64,000 nucleotides of DNA. It comes from Rhineura floridana (Eukaryota > Chordata > Lepidosauria > Squamata > Rhineuridae). The DNA is taken from assembly GCF_030035675.1 (NCBI RefSeq), contig NC_084480.1:16139263-16203262 (forward strand), given 5' to 3'. A program made the position numbers and the translations under genes. Numbering within the stretch: the stretch's first letter is position 1; every line of letters starts with the position of its first letter. Of this stretch, positions 26,590-37,274 are shown piece after piece. The notes under the pieces were generated by a model, which was not told where the DNA came from, did no database searches, and saw only the letters and a list, made by a program, of their open reading frames with translations.

Positions 26590-26895
26590 TACACACACTA
26601 TGCAATTAAAGACTTTCCTCTTTTAAGCCTTTTAAGTTGAGACCTATCCCAGTCTGCATCTGTGTTGGAATTGCTTTTAATATTTTTTTTTTATTTTGAA
26701 CAATATGTTTTTAACCCTTTTAAAAGATGTTTTTAAAGCTTTTTTTTTAATGTTCTTAAAGTTGTTTGTTTTAATGTATTTTAAGTTCTGTTTTATGATG
26801 TTTTGATGTGTTTTTAGTGCTTTTGCTTGCCGCCCTGGGCTCCTGCTGGGAGGAAAGGCGGGATATAAATCAAATAATAAATAAATAAATAAAAT
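26590..26895 (+). repeat. LINE 3'-end-like repeat with ATAAATAA tail
   Basis: CTTTTAAGTTGAGACCTATC, then CAGTCTGCATCTGTGTTGGA, a T-rich stretch, GGCTCCTGCTGGGAGGAAAG and (AAAT)n. A 5'-truncated copy, one of the best preserved here. Confidence 0.75.
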
Positions 26896-26904
26896 AGAGT
26901 ACAT

Positions 26905-27015
26905 GGCTCCCCCTCCAATGAATCTTGGGAACTAGTATACTCTTTTCAGAGCTACAATTCTCAGCATCCTTAACAAACTATAGTTCCCAAGATTATTTGG
27001 GGAAAGTCATGTACT
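26905..27015. repeat. Fragment of long palindromic repeat (TTCCCAGGATTCTTTG family)
   Basis: CAATGAATCTTGGGAACTAG and AACTATAGTTCCCAAGATTA are opposed arms. Full members lie at 28169-28495 and 51092-51397. Confidence 0.6.
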
Positions 27016-27027
27016 TTAAAAAAAGGG

Positions 27028-27580
27028 ATGGGAAAGCTCTAGCCTGTGACCCAAAGTTGGTTTGCCAGGCCTCCCCATTTGGTCTGCCAGGCTGATCTGG
27101 GGAAGCCATGCCCACCCACCAAGCACATGATGTCATGCATGATGCCCAGTGTGGGGTGGGGCTTCAAAGCAACAATCGGGGGCTCCCAGTTGGTCATTTG
27201 CTGGAGTGACGCATCCTCCCACCTGCCCGTCAGCTGATGGGTGAGTGGGTGTGTGCCTGGTTCAAGGAGGAAGTAGAGTTTCCCACTTCATGGAGACTGC
27301 TTCTTCCTCCCAGCGCTGCTCCTTAAAGCTGCCCTGTGCTGCTCCTTTCAATCTCCAATTTCAGCCTCTGAAAAGAGCAGCTTGAAGTGGCTTGCAAGGC
27401 ATAGGACTGGCAACCGCCTTTGCACTGTGGTTCCCAAGCCTGGGAACCCTGTGCAAGGGATTTTGAAGGGGGGCAGGATGACATCATGTGATTGGCAGGT
27501 GACTTGCCCCACCCACCTGTCAAAGTTGACCCACAGGGTGGGAGCCCTGGGGCTGAAAAGGTTTCCCCACCCCACTTTAA
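27028..27580. repeat. hAT-like repeat related to 6317-6924
   Basis: Shares GTCATTTGCTGGAGTGACGC-type interior, CATGATGTCAT motifs and a GCTGAAAAGGTTTCCCCACC end with the insert at 6317-6924. No coding capacity. Confidence 0.45.
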
Positions 27581-27839
27581 ATGGATGGTGTGTACACAGC
27601 GGCAGGCTGCTTCATGGGGCTGAAGGTGATTCTTTAACTAACTTGGGGTGGGTCCCACAATTAGGTACAGGAGCAGACCCAAAGCTGTTGGCACAAGGCT
27701 GTATGCTGCACAGACCCGGTGCCAGGTCCTTGCCACCAGAGCCACTGTCCCATCTCTGACATTCTGATGATATAACTTTCCCAGCATGCTTCAGTTCTTC
27801 ACTGATCTGTCTGCTTTCCGGCTTTCCAAAGGCATCTGA

Positions 27840-27905
27840 TTGGCCACTGTGAGAACAGGATGCAGGACTAGATATGCCACTGGCCTGATCCAGCAAGGAT
27901 CACTC
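27840..27905 (+). repeat. CR1 3'-end fragment
   Basis: TTGGCCACTGTGAGAACAGG and CCACTGGCCTGATCCAGCAA mark the 3' end of the CR1 family at 47.3-50.1 kb. Confidence 0.6.
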
Positions 27906-28168
27906 TGGATGCTGGTCCGTGAGGGAAGCTCTTAGGCTACTTGACTGTGCCTTATGGACTGTTCCGCTGCCTGCAACTACCCAACATGGCCTCCGCCTTC
28001 ACCTCCCTTCTAGTGTTCTGCCTTCCTTTTTTAAATTTCCTATCTGTCTTGCTTTACCTTAGGACAGTGGCAGGTGACATTCTTGCCCTCATGTGATGGC
28101 ACACGTGGTGGGTCAGAGGGCCCTGGCCTGGTGGTGGGTGGGGCCATTAACACATGCGCTCTTTCTAA

Positions 28169-28495
28169 GGCCTCATCTGCACTATACACTTAAAGCACTA
28201 GCATGCTATTTTAAACTGTCATGGCTTCCCCCAAAGAATCCTGGGAACTATAGTTTGTTACAGGAGCGGAGAGTTGCTAGGAGAGCCCTATTACCCTCAC
28301 AGACCTATAGTTCCCAGTGTACCCAGGGAAACGGGGTTGATTGTTAAACTACTCTGAGAATTGTAGCTATGTTAGTGAGAACAGGGGTCCTAACAACTCT
28401 ATTTACAAACTAAACTTCCCAGGATTCTTTAGAGGAAAACCATGACTGTTTAAAGTGGTAGGATACTGGTTTAAATGTACAGTGCAGATTGGGCC
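28169..28495. repeat. Long palindromic repeat, 327 bp
   Basis: Ends GGCCTCATCTGCACTATACA and, inverted, GGCCCAATCTGCACTGTACA. The arms carry AAAGAATCCTGGGAACTATA on one side and its reverse on the other, with ACAGACCTATAGTTCCC nearer the centre. The structure predicts a long stem-loop. Superfamily unknown. Confidence 0.7.
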
Positions 28496-28499
28496 TGAT

Positions 28500-29356
28500 T
28501 CTTGCACACAAGAAGGGCAAGGCTAACCCTACCAATGCATCCCCCTCCTCCACAATCGTACCCCTGACTCCCCGTCCAGCCCACTAAACAGCTGTCCATA
28601 GTCGGATTAATGGGAGGCAACAATATTCTCCATGGTGTGTGTGTGTGTAAGCTTGGGGGTGTGTGTGGACTGCAATGAAGGTTGCTGTGCATTGATCTCC
28701 TGTGGCTTTTGGCTTGCTTCTTCAATTTTGGCCCTCCTCTTTCTTGTCTTGTCTGCCACCCCACACCTCAGAATTTGTAAGAGCTTGCTTTTTCTAGAAA
28801 AGATGGCATCCCTAGACCTAATCCTGGACAGGCCAAAAGGCCCAGCATCCGTCAGCTTTGTTTTAAGAGTTAGGGGCAGTTTTCATAATAATTTATCATA
28901 ATAATTTAATGCTGCTGTTGTTCTCCTTTTCCTCATCATGTTTAGGATAGAACTAGCCTGCTGGATTATAGCGGCTGTGGCACATATAAACAGCTTAAGC
29001 AATTTAAATATTTCCCCTCTTGGGAAACAGAACTAATCTTAATAGGGGTTTTAAAATTGAGTAATAGGCCAGTTTTATTACAGGTTGGATTGATTAAAAG
29101 AAATGCACAGGGGCTTGGAATCATGGGCCCAGCATTTGTCTTTCCCCTCCTCCCTTCCCTAAAATTGCTTCAGGGAGTGAATTTCATCTCCCTGCCTGTG
29201 ATAGCAGCATATCTGGATCCTATGAGGAGATGTTGGTGCTGCGCTGTTGCATAACACGATTGCTGTTGTTGTGAATGCTTTGGGCAGCCTCCAATAGCCC
29301 TTAAAAACTAGCGAGGTGTTAAGTGTTGGTGTTGATTGGGGGCAGCTGTCGCTTGC
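28500..29356. other. Low-repeat stretch
   Basis: About 28890-29340 carries no familiar repeat and is AT-rich with TAATTTATCATAATAATTTA and TTAAGCAATTTAAATATTT. It may include conserved non-coding sequence. No gene is recognised. Confidence 0.35.
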
Positions 29357-29420
29357 ATCCAGAGCCAGTTTAGCATAGCGGTTAAGGGGCAGGTTCAATC
29401 TTTACCTCTGTCATGAAGCA
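29357..29420 (+). repeat. MIR-like SINE 5' fragment
   Basis: GAGCCAGTTTAGCATAGCGG and a degraded B-box-like GCAGGTTCAATC resemble the tRNA-related head of CORE-SINEs. Confidence 0.45.
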
Positions 29421-29519
29421 ATCATTTTCAGATGCAATTAAAAAAAAAAGGAAGCTTGCAGTCCGGCCCACGGGGCAAGTCCAACTTGGCAATTAAAATG
29501 GCAGACCAAAACATTGCAT

Positions 29520-29734
29520 GTTAGCCCAGCTGACACAGGAGTCAGAATCTTCTACTGCCAGCAGTTTCTTGACTGAATATTCTAGAACAAAAAGAAAGAA
29601 CAGGAAGAAAAACCCCACAGGGGACATGTCAGTATGTGTTTTCCAGGCAGCCCTAAATAATCACTGGTAGAACCATAGATTAAAGACATACTCAAGCCAT
29701 CACAGTCATAATAACACTGACCCAATACACTGCA
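29520..29734 (-). repeat. 3' LTR of the Gypsy fossil
   Basis: Shares TTCTTGACTGAATATTCTAG, AACAGGAAGAAAAACCCCAC and TCACAGTCATAATAACACTG with the copy at about 34035-34238. The outer boundary is approximate. Confidence 0.75.
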
Positions 29735-29884
29735 CTCCTCTCCGCTGGATATAAACCCATATTATCTCTACAAATTTAGGCGTTGTGGTGGCTTTCTTGT
29801 TTGAGTAGGATAGCGTCTGTCATCACAGGCAGAAACGCTTGATGTGTCTGGTGGTACCGGTGACTGGAACAACCACTGGTGAAA

Positions 29885-30215
29885 ATTTATTTATTTATTT
29901 ATTTATTTATTTATTATTTTATTTGTATCCCGCCCTTCCTCCCAGCAGAAGCCCAGGACAGCAAACAAAGCGCTAAAGACACTTTAAAACATCATAAAAA
30001 CAGATCTTAAAATACGTTAAAACAGCATTAAAAACATTGTTTTAAAAAACAACTTTAAAAAAGGGTTAAAAACATTATTAAAAAACATATTAAGCAATTC
30101 TAACACAGATGCAGACTGGGATAGGTCTCAACCTAAAAGGCTTGTTGACAGAGGAAAGTCTTCAAAAGGCGCCGAAAAGATAGCAGAGATGGCACCTGCC
30201 TAATATTCAAAGAAA
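29885..30215 (-). repeat. LINE 3'-end-like repeat nested in the Gypsy fossil
   Basis: (ATTT)n, then CCTCCCAGCAGAAGCCCAGG, CAGATGCAGACTGGGATAGG and GGCGCCGAAAAGATAGCAG. It is the reverse of the families at 26590 and 42470 and is inserted after the Gypsy element. Confidence 0.7.
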
Positions 30216-33200
30216 TTTCTTCTTCGAGGGCAGATGTTGAAGGTGGTGACTCAGAAATTGCAGTTGGAACTCCGGTCATGTCTGGTGCTACCTCTTCATT
30301 TTGTACCCCTGATTTCCTCAACTGGTCAATGTGTCATCTCCAAATGTTGGGAGCAATCTCTACTGTATAAGAGAGAGGTCCAGTCCTTTCTTTTATTGTC
30401 CCAGATACCCACTTCTGTTCTCCTCTGTAGTCCCCCACTAGAACAGGTTGTCCTATTGTGAAGTGTTGTGCTTCTTCATGAGAAGATTGCTCAACTTGTT
30501 TCAGTTGTTTGTCCTGAACACTTCTCAAATTGGACTTAAGATCCAACCTTGAACACAAACTACGACTCAAGAACAACACTGCAGGTGCTTGGTTTGTTGT
30601 TGCATATACAGCTTTGAGGTATGCAAATAGAAAATTTGCAAGCTTTTGGTTCAGTGTGATGTTTCCCCCCGACATTGTTTGCAAAGCATTTTTAAAGCTT
30701 TGAACAAACCTTTCAGCCAATCCGTTTGCAGCTGGACGATATGGTGCTGATGTTATGTGTCTAATTCTGTTCTTTTTCAGAATGGCTGAAACTGTTCAGC
30801 TACAAATTGCGGTCCATTGTCACTCACCAGATGTTCAGGAGCACCTTACAAAGAGGTCTCGAAATACCTCTATGGTATGCATGGCCATTGTTGAAGTCAT
30901 TGTAAACACTTCTGGCCACCTGGAATACGCATCCACCACAACTAAAAAGGTTGTGCCCAGAAATGGTCCTGCAAAGTTTATGTGAATCTCTGCCAGGGCA
31001 AAGCAGGCGTTCCCATGGATGAAGTGGGGCTGTTTCTGGATTCTTTTGGACATGCTGACAACCCGAACAATTTATTGCAAGCTGTTAGATTTGTTGGTCT
31101 GTTCCTGGCCACCAAACAGAACTATGGGCTAATGTCTTCATCTTTACTACTCCTATATGTCCAACATGTAGCGCCGCCAACACTCAAGCTCTTAGCTTGG
31201 ATGGAATGATGACCCTTAGTCCCCACAGAATACAACCACTGCTAAGTATAAGTTCCTCACGGCAGTGCTACAACTCCATGAACCAAGATTTCTGTTGTTT
31301 ATTCCAGCCGTTTTGGGTTGCTGTGTAGACCTGTGACAGTGTCGGGGTCTCTCCTAGTTTCTCTTTGTATCATCTCTGCTGTGATGGACTCTCACTCTCA
31401 GTGAGAGAAAACATATCAAAAGAATCTCCATCTGATGCGTATTCCTCGGATTTTTGATCCTCTAGACTAGAGGTAAACGAGACAATCTATCTGTATTTGA
31501 ATGACTGTGTGTCGTCTTAAATTCTATTCTGTATTGGTGCCCTCCCAGAAACAATGGCCATTGCTGTATTCAGGCAGCTGCTAACATTTTTGTGAATTGA
31601 AGATGGACAGTAGTGGCTGGTGGTCAGTGACGAGGGTAAACTCTCTCCCATATAGGTACTGATTGAAACATTTCACTCCCCCAAACCAAACTCAGTGCTT
31701 CCCTGTCTATCTGTGCATAATTTCTGTCTGCAACTGTGAGTGAATGTGATGCAAGGGCTATTGGACATTAACTGCCATCTTCCATGACATGTGATATAAC
31801 TGCGCCAATGCCATAGGACAAAGCATCACAAGCTAGTTTCACTGGTAGGTGTGGGTTATAGTGTGTGAGCACAGTATCTGATGTCACCATTTTCTTCACT
31901 TCCTTGAAAGCTTGTTCTCACTATTTCATCCACTGCCATGTTCTCCCCACTTGTAACAAGGTATTCAAGGGGTGTAGCACAGAAGCTAAATTTGGAAGGA
32001 ATCTGTTATAATAATTAATGAATCCTAAGAAGGATCATAGCTGGCACACATCTTTTGGCCTTGGAGTATTTATGACTGCTCAGATTTTGTCTGCACACTT
32101 GTGTAAGCCTTGCACATCAATAGTGTGACCACAGTATATAATGCTAAGTTTAAAAAACTCACATTTGTCACATCATGCTCTGAGTCCATAATCTGCCAAT
32201 CTCTGCAGAGCTGTCTTGAGGTTTTGTAGATGCATCTCATTCTCTCCGGTGACAATGATGTCATCTTAATAGCACTGAATGCCTGGACAGCCTTGTAGCA
32301 GCTGATCCATGGCTCTCTGCCAAAGTGCTGGTGCTGATGCTGTTCCAAAAACAAGTCTGTTATAATGATATAGCCCTTTGTGTGTATTTATGGTGAGAAA
32401 CATCTTAGAATCATCTTCCATTTCCATTTGTAAATAAACCTCTGCTAGGTCTATTGTGCTGAAACGTTGTCCCCCAGCTAGGTTAGGAAAAATATCTTCA
32501 ATTCTGGGCAATGGATACTGCTCAGTGCATAATACTGGATTAATGGTAACTTTAAAATCACCACAAATTATAACAGCGCCTGTTTTCTTCGCTATGGGAA
32601 CCACCGGTATAGCCCATGGGCTCCAATCAACTTTAGAAATAATTCCCTCGGCTTCCATGAGAGCCAGCTCAGTTTCCACCTTTTGGCGTATGGCATATGG
32701 AACTGGATGGGCGTTGTGAAACTTGGGTGTGGCATCCTCCTGTAACACTATTTCCCCTTTGATGTTCCTTAGTGTGCCAATGCCAGCTTGGAAACAGGTG
32801 CAACAGCATCCAACACCTTTTTCAGCTTACTTTCAGTCGACTCCAACATAGGGAGTGTGGTGTGCAGACTGTTGATGGCACTCCAATCCAGCTGCAGCTT
32901 CCTCAGCCAATCACGATCCCAGAGTGCTGGTCCACCTGTTTTCAGAACATGTAAGTCAAATATTATTTGTTTGTTATTATATTTCATAGTTACAGGCGTC
33001 ATTCCAGTGGGAATTATTTTTTCTCCAGTATGTGTTTGCAACTGTAGTTCTGAAGCCCTTAGTTTAGCATGTCTGAAATGCTGCTCAAATTCATGCTGTG
33101 ATATAACCGATACAGCCGAACCAGTGTCCAGTTGCATTGATATTGTTTTGCCATTCACTTCTGGTGTAAAGCCATATTCCTTGTCTTATTCCACCCTTTA

Positions 33201-34034
33201 TTTTATAGATATCCAGGCTAGCTAGCCCTGTTTCACTTCCATTATCAGGTTCTTCCTCTATAGCATGCACTTCTGCACCTTTTTTTAAGTGATGGCTCAA
33301 TCATTTATCTTTGTATGTCATTAGCAATTGGTTGCCTTTTATCTGAGCAACAGACTCTCTGAATATGTCCAATTTTATCGTATTTTCTGCACATTTCACT
33401 TCTAAATCTGCATTGAGCTGGTGTGTGTGAACCCTTGCCACGATAACACAGTTCGTTTGAACCTGCTATCCTCTATTGCATCTTTGGCAGCAGTTTCCAT
33501 AGATAAAGCAATTTCAATTGCTCTCTTAAAAGTTAAGTCTGCCTCTGTTAAGAGTCTTTTCTGGATGCTTTCTTTCAGAATTCCACAGACCAGCCAGTCT
33601 CACAATGCATCATTTAGCCCCTCACCAAATTGGCAATGCTCAGATAATCTTTTAAGTTCAGCTGCTTATGTTGCAATGGACTCTCCCTGTTTCTGGTTTC
33701 GTTTATGGAATCTGAAACGCTCTGCAAGCAGTAATGGTTTTTGGTACCAAATGCTCCTGCATTATTTTCACTAATTCTCTCTCAGCAAAGCTCTCATTAG
33801 CTTCAAAATACTGTCCAATCCTCTCTGTGCATAGTGTCCAATCATCTGTTGCACAGAGATATCAATAATTCCAATATAGCTAGCCTTCCTGTTGTGGCCT
33901 TGTTTTTTCTCTCTCCTTTACTCATTGTGACCAAGTCTTTCTCTCTTTTTCTCTCTCAGAGATGAAGTTAGGCCTAGAGCTTTAATGTTTTTATCCTCGT
34001 TGTCAGTGTGAAGTCCTCCTGCTGCCCTTTAGCC

Positions 34035-34238
34035 AAAAAAGACACCGGACTCAGAGTTTTCTGCTGCCAGCATTTTCTTGACTGAACATTCTAGAACAAG
34101 AAGAAAGAACAGGAAGAAAAACCCCACAGGGAGCATGCCCGCATGTGTTTCCCAAGCAGCCCTAAATAATCACTGGCAGAACAATAAAGACATACTCAAA
34201 CCATCACAGTCATAATAACACTGACCCGATACACTACA
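34035..34238 (-). repeat. 5' LTR of the Gypsy fossil
   Basis: Contains TTCTTGACTGAACATTCTAG and CAGTCATAATAACACTGACC, about 90 percent identical to the copy at 29520-29734. Confidence 0.75.
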
Positions 34239-34273
34239 ACACCCATCACCTGTCATTGGAGAACAGCCATAGC

Positions 34274-34386
34274 CAGAGCTTGGAAAAGTTACTTTTTTGA
34301 ACTACAACTCCCATCAGCCACAGCCAGCATGACCACTGGATTGGGCTGATGGGAGTTGTAGTTCAAAAAAGTAACTTTTCCAAGCT
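34274..34386. mobile_element. Hairpin hAT MITE inside the SINE A box
   Basis: CAGAGCTTGGAAAAGTTACT to AGTAACTTTTCCAAGCT, arms nearly perfect. The right terminus is a few bases short. Same family as 10447-10563. Confidence 0.8.
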
Positions 34387-34510
34387 AAGTGGTAGAGTAT
34401 CTGCCTTACATGCAGAAGGTCCCAGGTTTAATCCCCAGCATCTCCAGATTGGACAGAGAGAGACTCCCTGACAGAAACCGCAGAGAACTGCTACTACAGT
34501 CAACGTAGAC

Positions 34511-35558
34511 CAGGGTTCCCAAACTTGTTTTTCCCATGGCCCACTTGAAAATTGCTGAGGGTCTTGGCGAACCACTTCATGATATTTCTGCTTGCTGTAG
34601 CAATTGTATTTTATTGTATTATAATTTGAATTTCGTAGGATACAATGTAGGATACAAAAATAAAATGCTATATAAGCAATAAAAGAAGCAACAGAAATTC
34701 CATTCAGAATCAATATAATTATTTAAAGTGCAGCACCTGTTGTCCACAGCTGTGGCCGCCACTCTTCTTCACAGACAAGCTGTGAACCACCTGAATGATG
34801 CTCTGTCAGACCCCTACTCTGAATCTGGTCTCATAAGGGATCTCTCGCACTGGCCCCAGCGCAGGTCTCTCACAATCCCACTACTAGGTGCTACCACCTG
34901 ACGCTCTGTAACATAATACTGCCCTGAGACTGTGCCTTAGTCTCCTCCTCAGATTGCTACGTAGTGTCTGGGTGCACTTAGAGGCCACAACCCCCGTGTA
35001 TCTTTCTGCCTTTAAAGATTACAGCCCTGGGTTGCTTTGGATACCTGCTGCTGTTACACTATCCCTTCACCGCTGCCACCATTCATACTGTTCCCAGCTT
35101 TGGTATTCGTTCTGCCCACCCTTCTGGTCTGTAATATCCCAGCCAAGGATCAGGTGCGCTGTTAAACCAAAACTATTTATTTAATAAAACAAGGAATAAA
35201 CAAGATTGCTATAAGTTCAGTCAACATGCGTGTGGTTACATATAGTTTTCTCTTTATATCTCTTAGTCCTAAAACCTGCCTCACTACCCGCCTAAACACA
35301 AATCCACCCCTCCAAAACCCATAACCAACAACAACCAACCAACTTCTCCAGCAGCCATTCTCTCATTTATACCTTCAATCACCCAGACGCTCAGCCAATC
35401 ACAACTCATCATTCCTCAACATTCCAACCCATGTACTCCCCCCTCCCAACTCACTTTTCTTACCATATTTACAATACAAAACCTGCACTTACCATAAATA
35501 CTGTACAAATATAACAGGGACATCACATGCTCCACGGACCACAATTTGGAAGCTCCCG
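34511..35558. mobile_element. Non-autonomous hAT element carrying a solo LTR
   Basis: Begins CAGGGTTCCCAAACTTG, typical of hAT/Charlie-type ends, and ends with CAATTTGGAAGCTCCCG. Flanked by ACGTAGAC and ATTTAGAC. Interior ATTGTATTTTATTGTATTAT is shared with 16805-17010. A 724-bp LTR sits within it. Confidence 0.7.
34804..35527 (-). mobile_element. Solo LTR (fossil), 724 bp
   Basis: A unit with TG...CA ends (TGTCAGACCC to GACATCACA on the plus strand), flanked by a perfect 5-bp duplication TGCTC (34799-34803 and 35528-35532). On the minus strand it starts TGTGATGTCCCTG and holds AATAAA near 35180. No internal region is present. Exact duplications suggest a fairly recent insertion into the hAT element. 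Family not certain. Confidence 0.7.
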
Positions 35559-35634
35559 ATTTAGACAATATTGAGCTAGATGGACCTGGATGGGTTTGAC
35601 TCGCTGTAAGGCAGCTTCCTACGTTCATGTATCA

Positions 35635-35870
35635 TACTTTGTCATTGCCTTGAGTATTTTTGCCTGGCTGCAATGTGTCCTTGAACTCTGATCATGCTTC
35701 TTCCTTGTATAGTTGGAGGTGAGAGGAGATGTGCAAGTGTGTATAGGAATTACAAAGCATCCATTGCTCAACCAACCTTTGCCTCTAGCCCCGCCCTCCA
35801 ATAGCATGGGGCCCCCGGAAGGTTGTCCAGAAGGAAAAGTGGCCCTCAGGCGGAAAAAGATTCACCACCT
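35635..35870. repeat. Interspersed repeat related to 8327-9325
   Basis: TTTTTGCCTGGCTGCAATGT and CCGGAAGGTTGTCCAGAAGG match the repeat copies near 9110-9300 and 10790-10975. Confidence 0.5.
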
Positions 35871-36222
35871 CTGATCCTATATGTAAGGAACAGGCAGGCT
35901 TTAAATATTCTTGCACTGTTGCAGCATTACAAGTCATGGTGTGTGTGTATGTGTATACCTGCACTTAAACACACACATCTGCCACAAGGATGGGGTTGGG
36001 CAGAGGGTTCTTGCTGATACTGCAGGTGCTAAGGAACCCTATTAGCAAGGTGCACAGCCTGTTTGGGCAGCAAACCTGTAGAATTCTCTCTCCTCCCCCA
36101 CCCCCTTTCCAGAATTGACTTTAGAGTGCTCTTTCAGATTGGCTCTGCCAATCTAGTCATGAAATATCACTTTTCCCTGGGTGATCTTTAAATAGGCAAG
36201 GCAACAGGGGAACACACTGACT

Positions 36223-36837
36223 GACCGAGATGAGATAAAAGGAAGATGGAAGCAATACACTGAAGAACTATGTAAAAGAAATGCAAGGATGACAGATTCA
36301 TTCATGGAGGAACCGTATGATGAAGAACTAGAACTTTTAGAATGTGAGGTGAAAGCTGCTCTTAAAATACTTGGAAGAAACAAATCGCCAGGAACAGATA
36401 GAGTTGCTACAAGCTACTGAGACTGAATCTGTCCACATTTTGACAAACATTTGTCAAGAAATATGGTAAATAAAACAATGGCCCACAGACTGGAAGTGTT
36501 CAATATATATCCCAATTCCAAAGAAAGGGGACCCCAGGGAATGCAGTAATTATCGAACTGTTGTCTTAATATACCATGCAAGTAAAGTAATGCTCAAGAT
36601 TCTACACCAAAGGCTCTTGCCATATATGGAGCGAGAAATGCCACACGTCCAAGCTGGATTTAGAAAGGGAAGAGGTACTAGAGATCATATTGAAAACATA
36701 CGTTGGATAATGGAACGGACCAAGGAATTTCAGAAGGAAATCACCCTGTGCTTTATAGATTACAGCAAAGCCTTTGACTGTGTAGATCATGAAAAACTAT
36801 GGAATGCCTTAAAAGAAATGGGATGCCACAGCATCTG
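36223..36837 (+). mobile_element. BovB (RTE-clade LINE) fragment, reverse transcriptase
   Basis: The translated segment contains LTDRDEIKGRWKQYTEELC near its start, IPIPKKGDPRECSNYR, ASKVMLKILHQRLLPYMERE, VQAGFRKGRGTRDHIENIRW and CFIDYSKAFDCVDHEKLW. These are hallmark BovB reverse transcriptase blocks. Both ends are missing, the catalytic YADD region is absent, and the frame carries stops, so it is inactive. BovB is known for horizontal transfer between squamates and ruminants. The 3' side is cut by a palindromic repeat. Confidence 0.88.
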
Positions 36838-37066
36838 ATTATATACATTTAAAGCAGCATTATACCACTTTAAACAGTCATGGCTTTCCCCCAAAGAATC
36901 CTGGGAACTCTCATTTGTAAATGGAGAGTTATTAGGAGATCCCTATTCCCCTCACAGAGCTACAATTCTCACAGTGGTTTAACAGTCCATCCCTCTTCCC
37001 AGGGAACTCTGAGAACCTGTAGCTCTGTGAGGGGAATAGGGGTCTCCTAACAACTCTCCATTTACA
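36838..37066. repeat. Long palindromic repeat, truncated (TTCCCAGGATTCTTTG family)
   Basis: CCAAAGAATCCTGGGAACTC on the left, CTACAATTCTCACAGTGG at the centre, and AACTCTCCATTTACAA on the right. Same family as 28169-28495. Confidence 0.65.
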
Positions 37067-37274
37067 ACGTGTGCAAAGACCCCCTCACTTACAGACATGC
37101 TCTCACTATACATGTGTCAAAGGAGAGGCAACCTGTTCAACATGATAGTGAAGAGCATCCAAATGGGACCATCGCAGATATCTTAAAACATTCAAAATAT
37201 AATTAAAATCAGCAATAAGCTAAAAAGAGGTTAATACATATGTCTACGTGTCTGGATAGGCTTGCCTAAACATA

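Larger units (their letters stand above)
29520..34238 (-). mobile_element. Ty3/Gypsy LTR retrotransposon (fossil, heavily broken)
   Basis: Minus-strand element of about 4.7 kb bounded by LTR copies at about 29520-29734 and 34035-34238. Parts in order: gag with a CCHC-type knuckle near 33350, aspartic protease (QLDTGSAVSVIS, near 33130), reverse transcriptase (near 32270-32750), RNase H region, and integrase (near 30330-31050). The order protease, RT, RNase H, integrase is that of Gypsy. The RT resembles K02A2.6-like vertebrate Gypsy proteins. It is broken many times (on the order of ten or more). The two LTRs differ at about 9 percent of sites by eye, so it is old. A LINE-tail repeat is inserted near the 3' LTR. 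Confidence 0.85.
34253..35630 (+). repeat. tRNA-derived SINE interrupted twice (nest host)
   Basis: Pieces 34253-34273, 34387-34510 and 35559-35630 make one SINE. The first break is at the A box (hairpin MITE), the second at ACGTAGAC/ATTTAGAC (hAT element). It ends AAGGCAGCTTCCTACG. Confidence 0.8.

Noticed and set aside
27382-27759. 125-codon open frame
   Set aside because: It overlaps a hAT-like repeat related to 6317-6924 and lacks any recognised domain.
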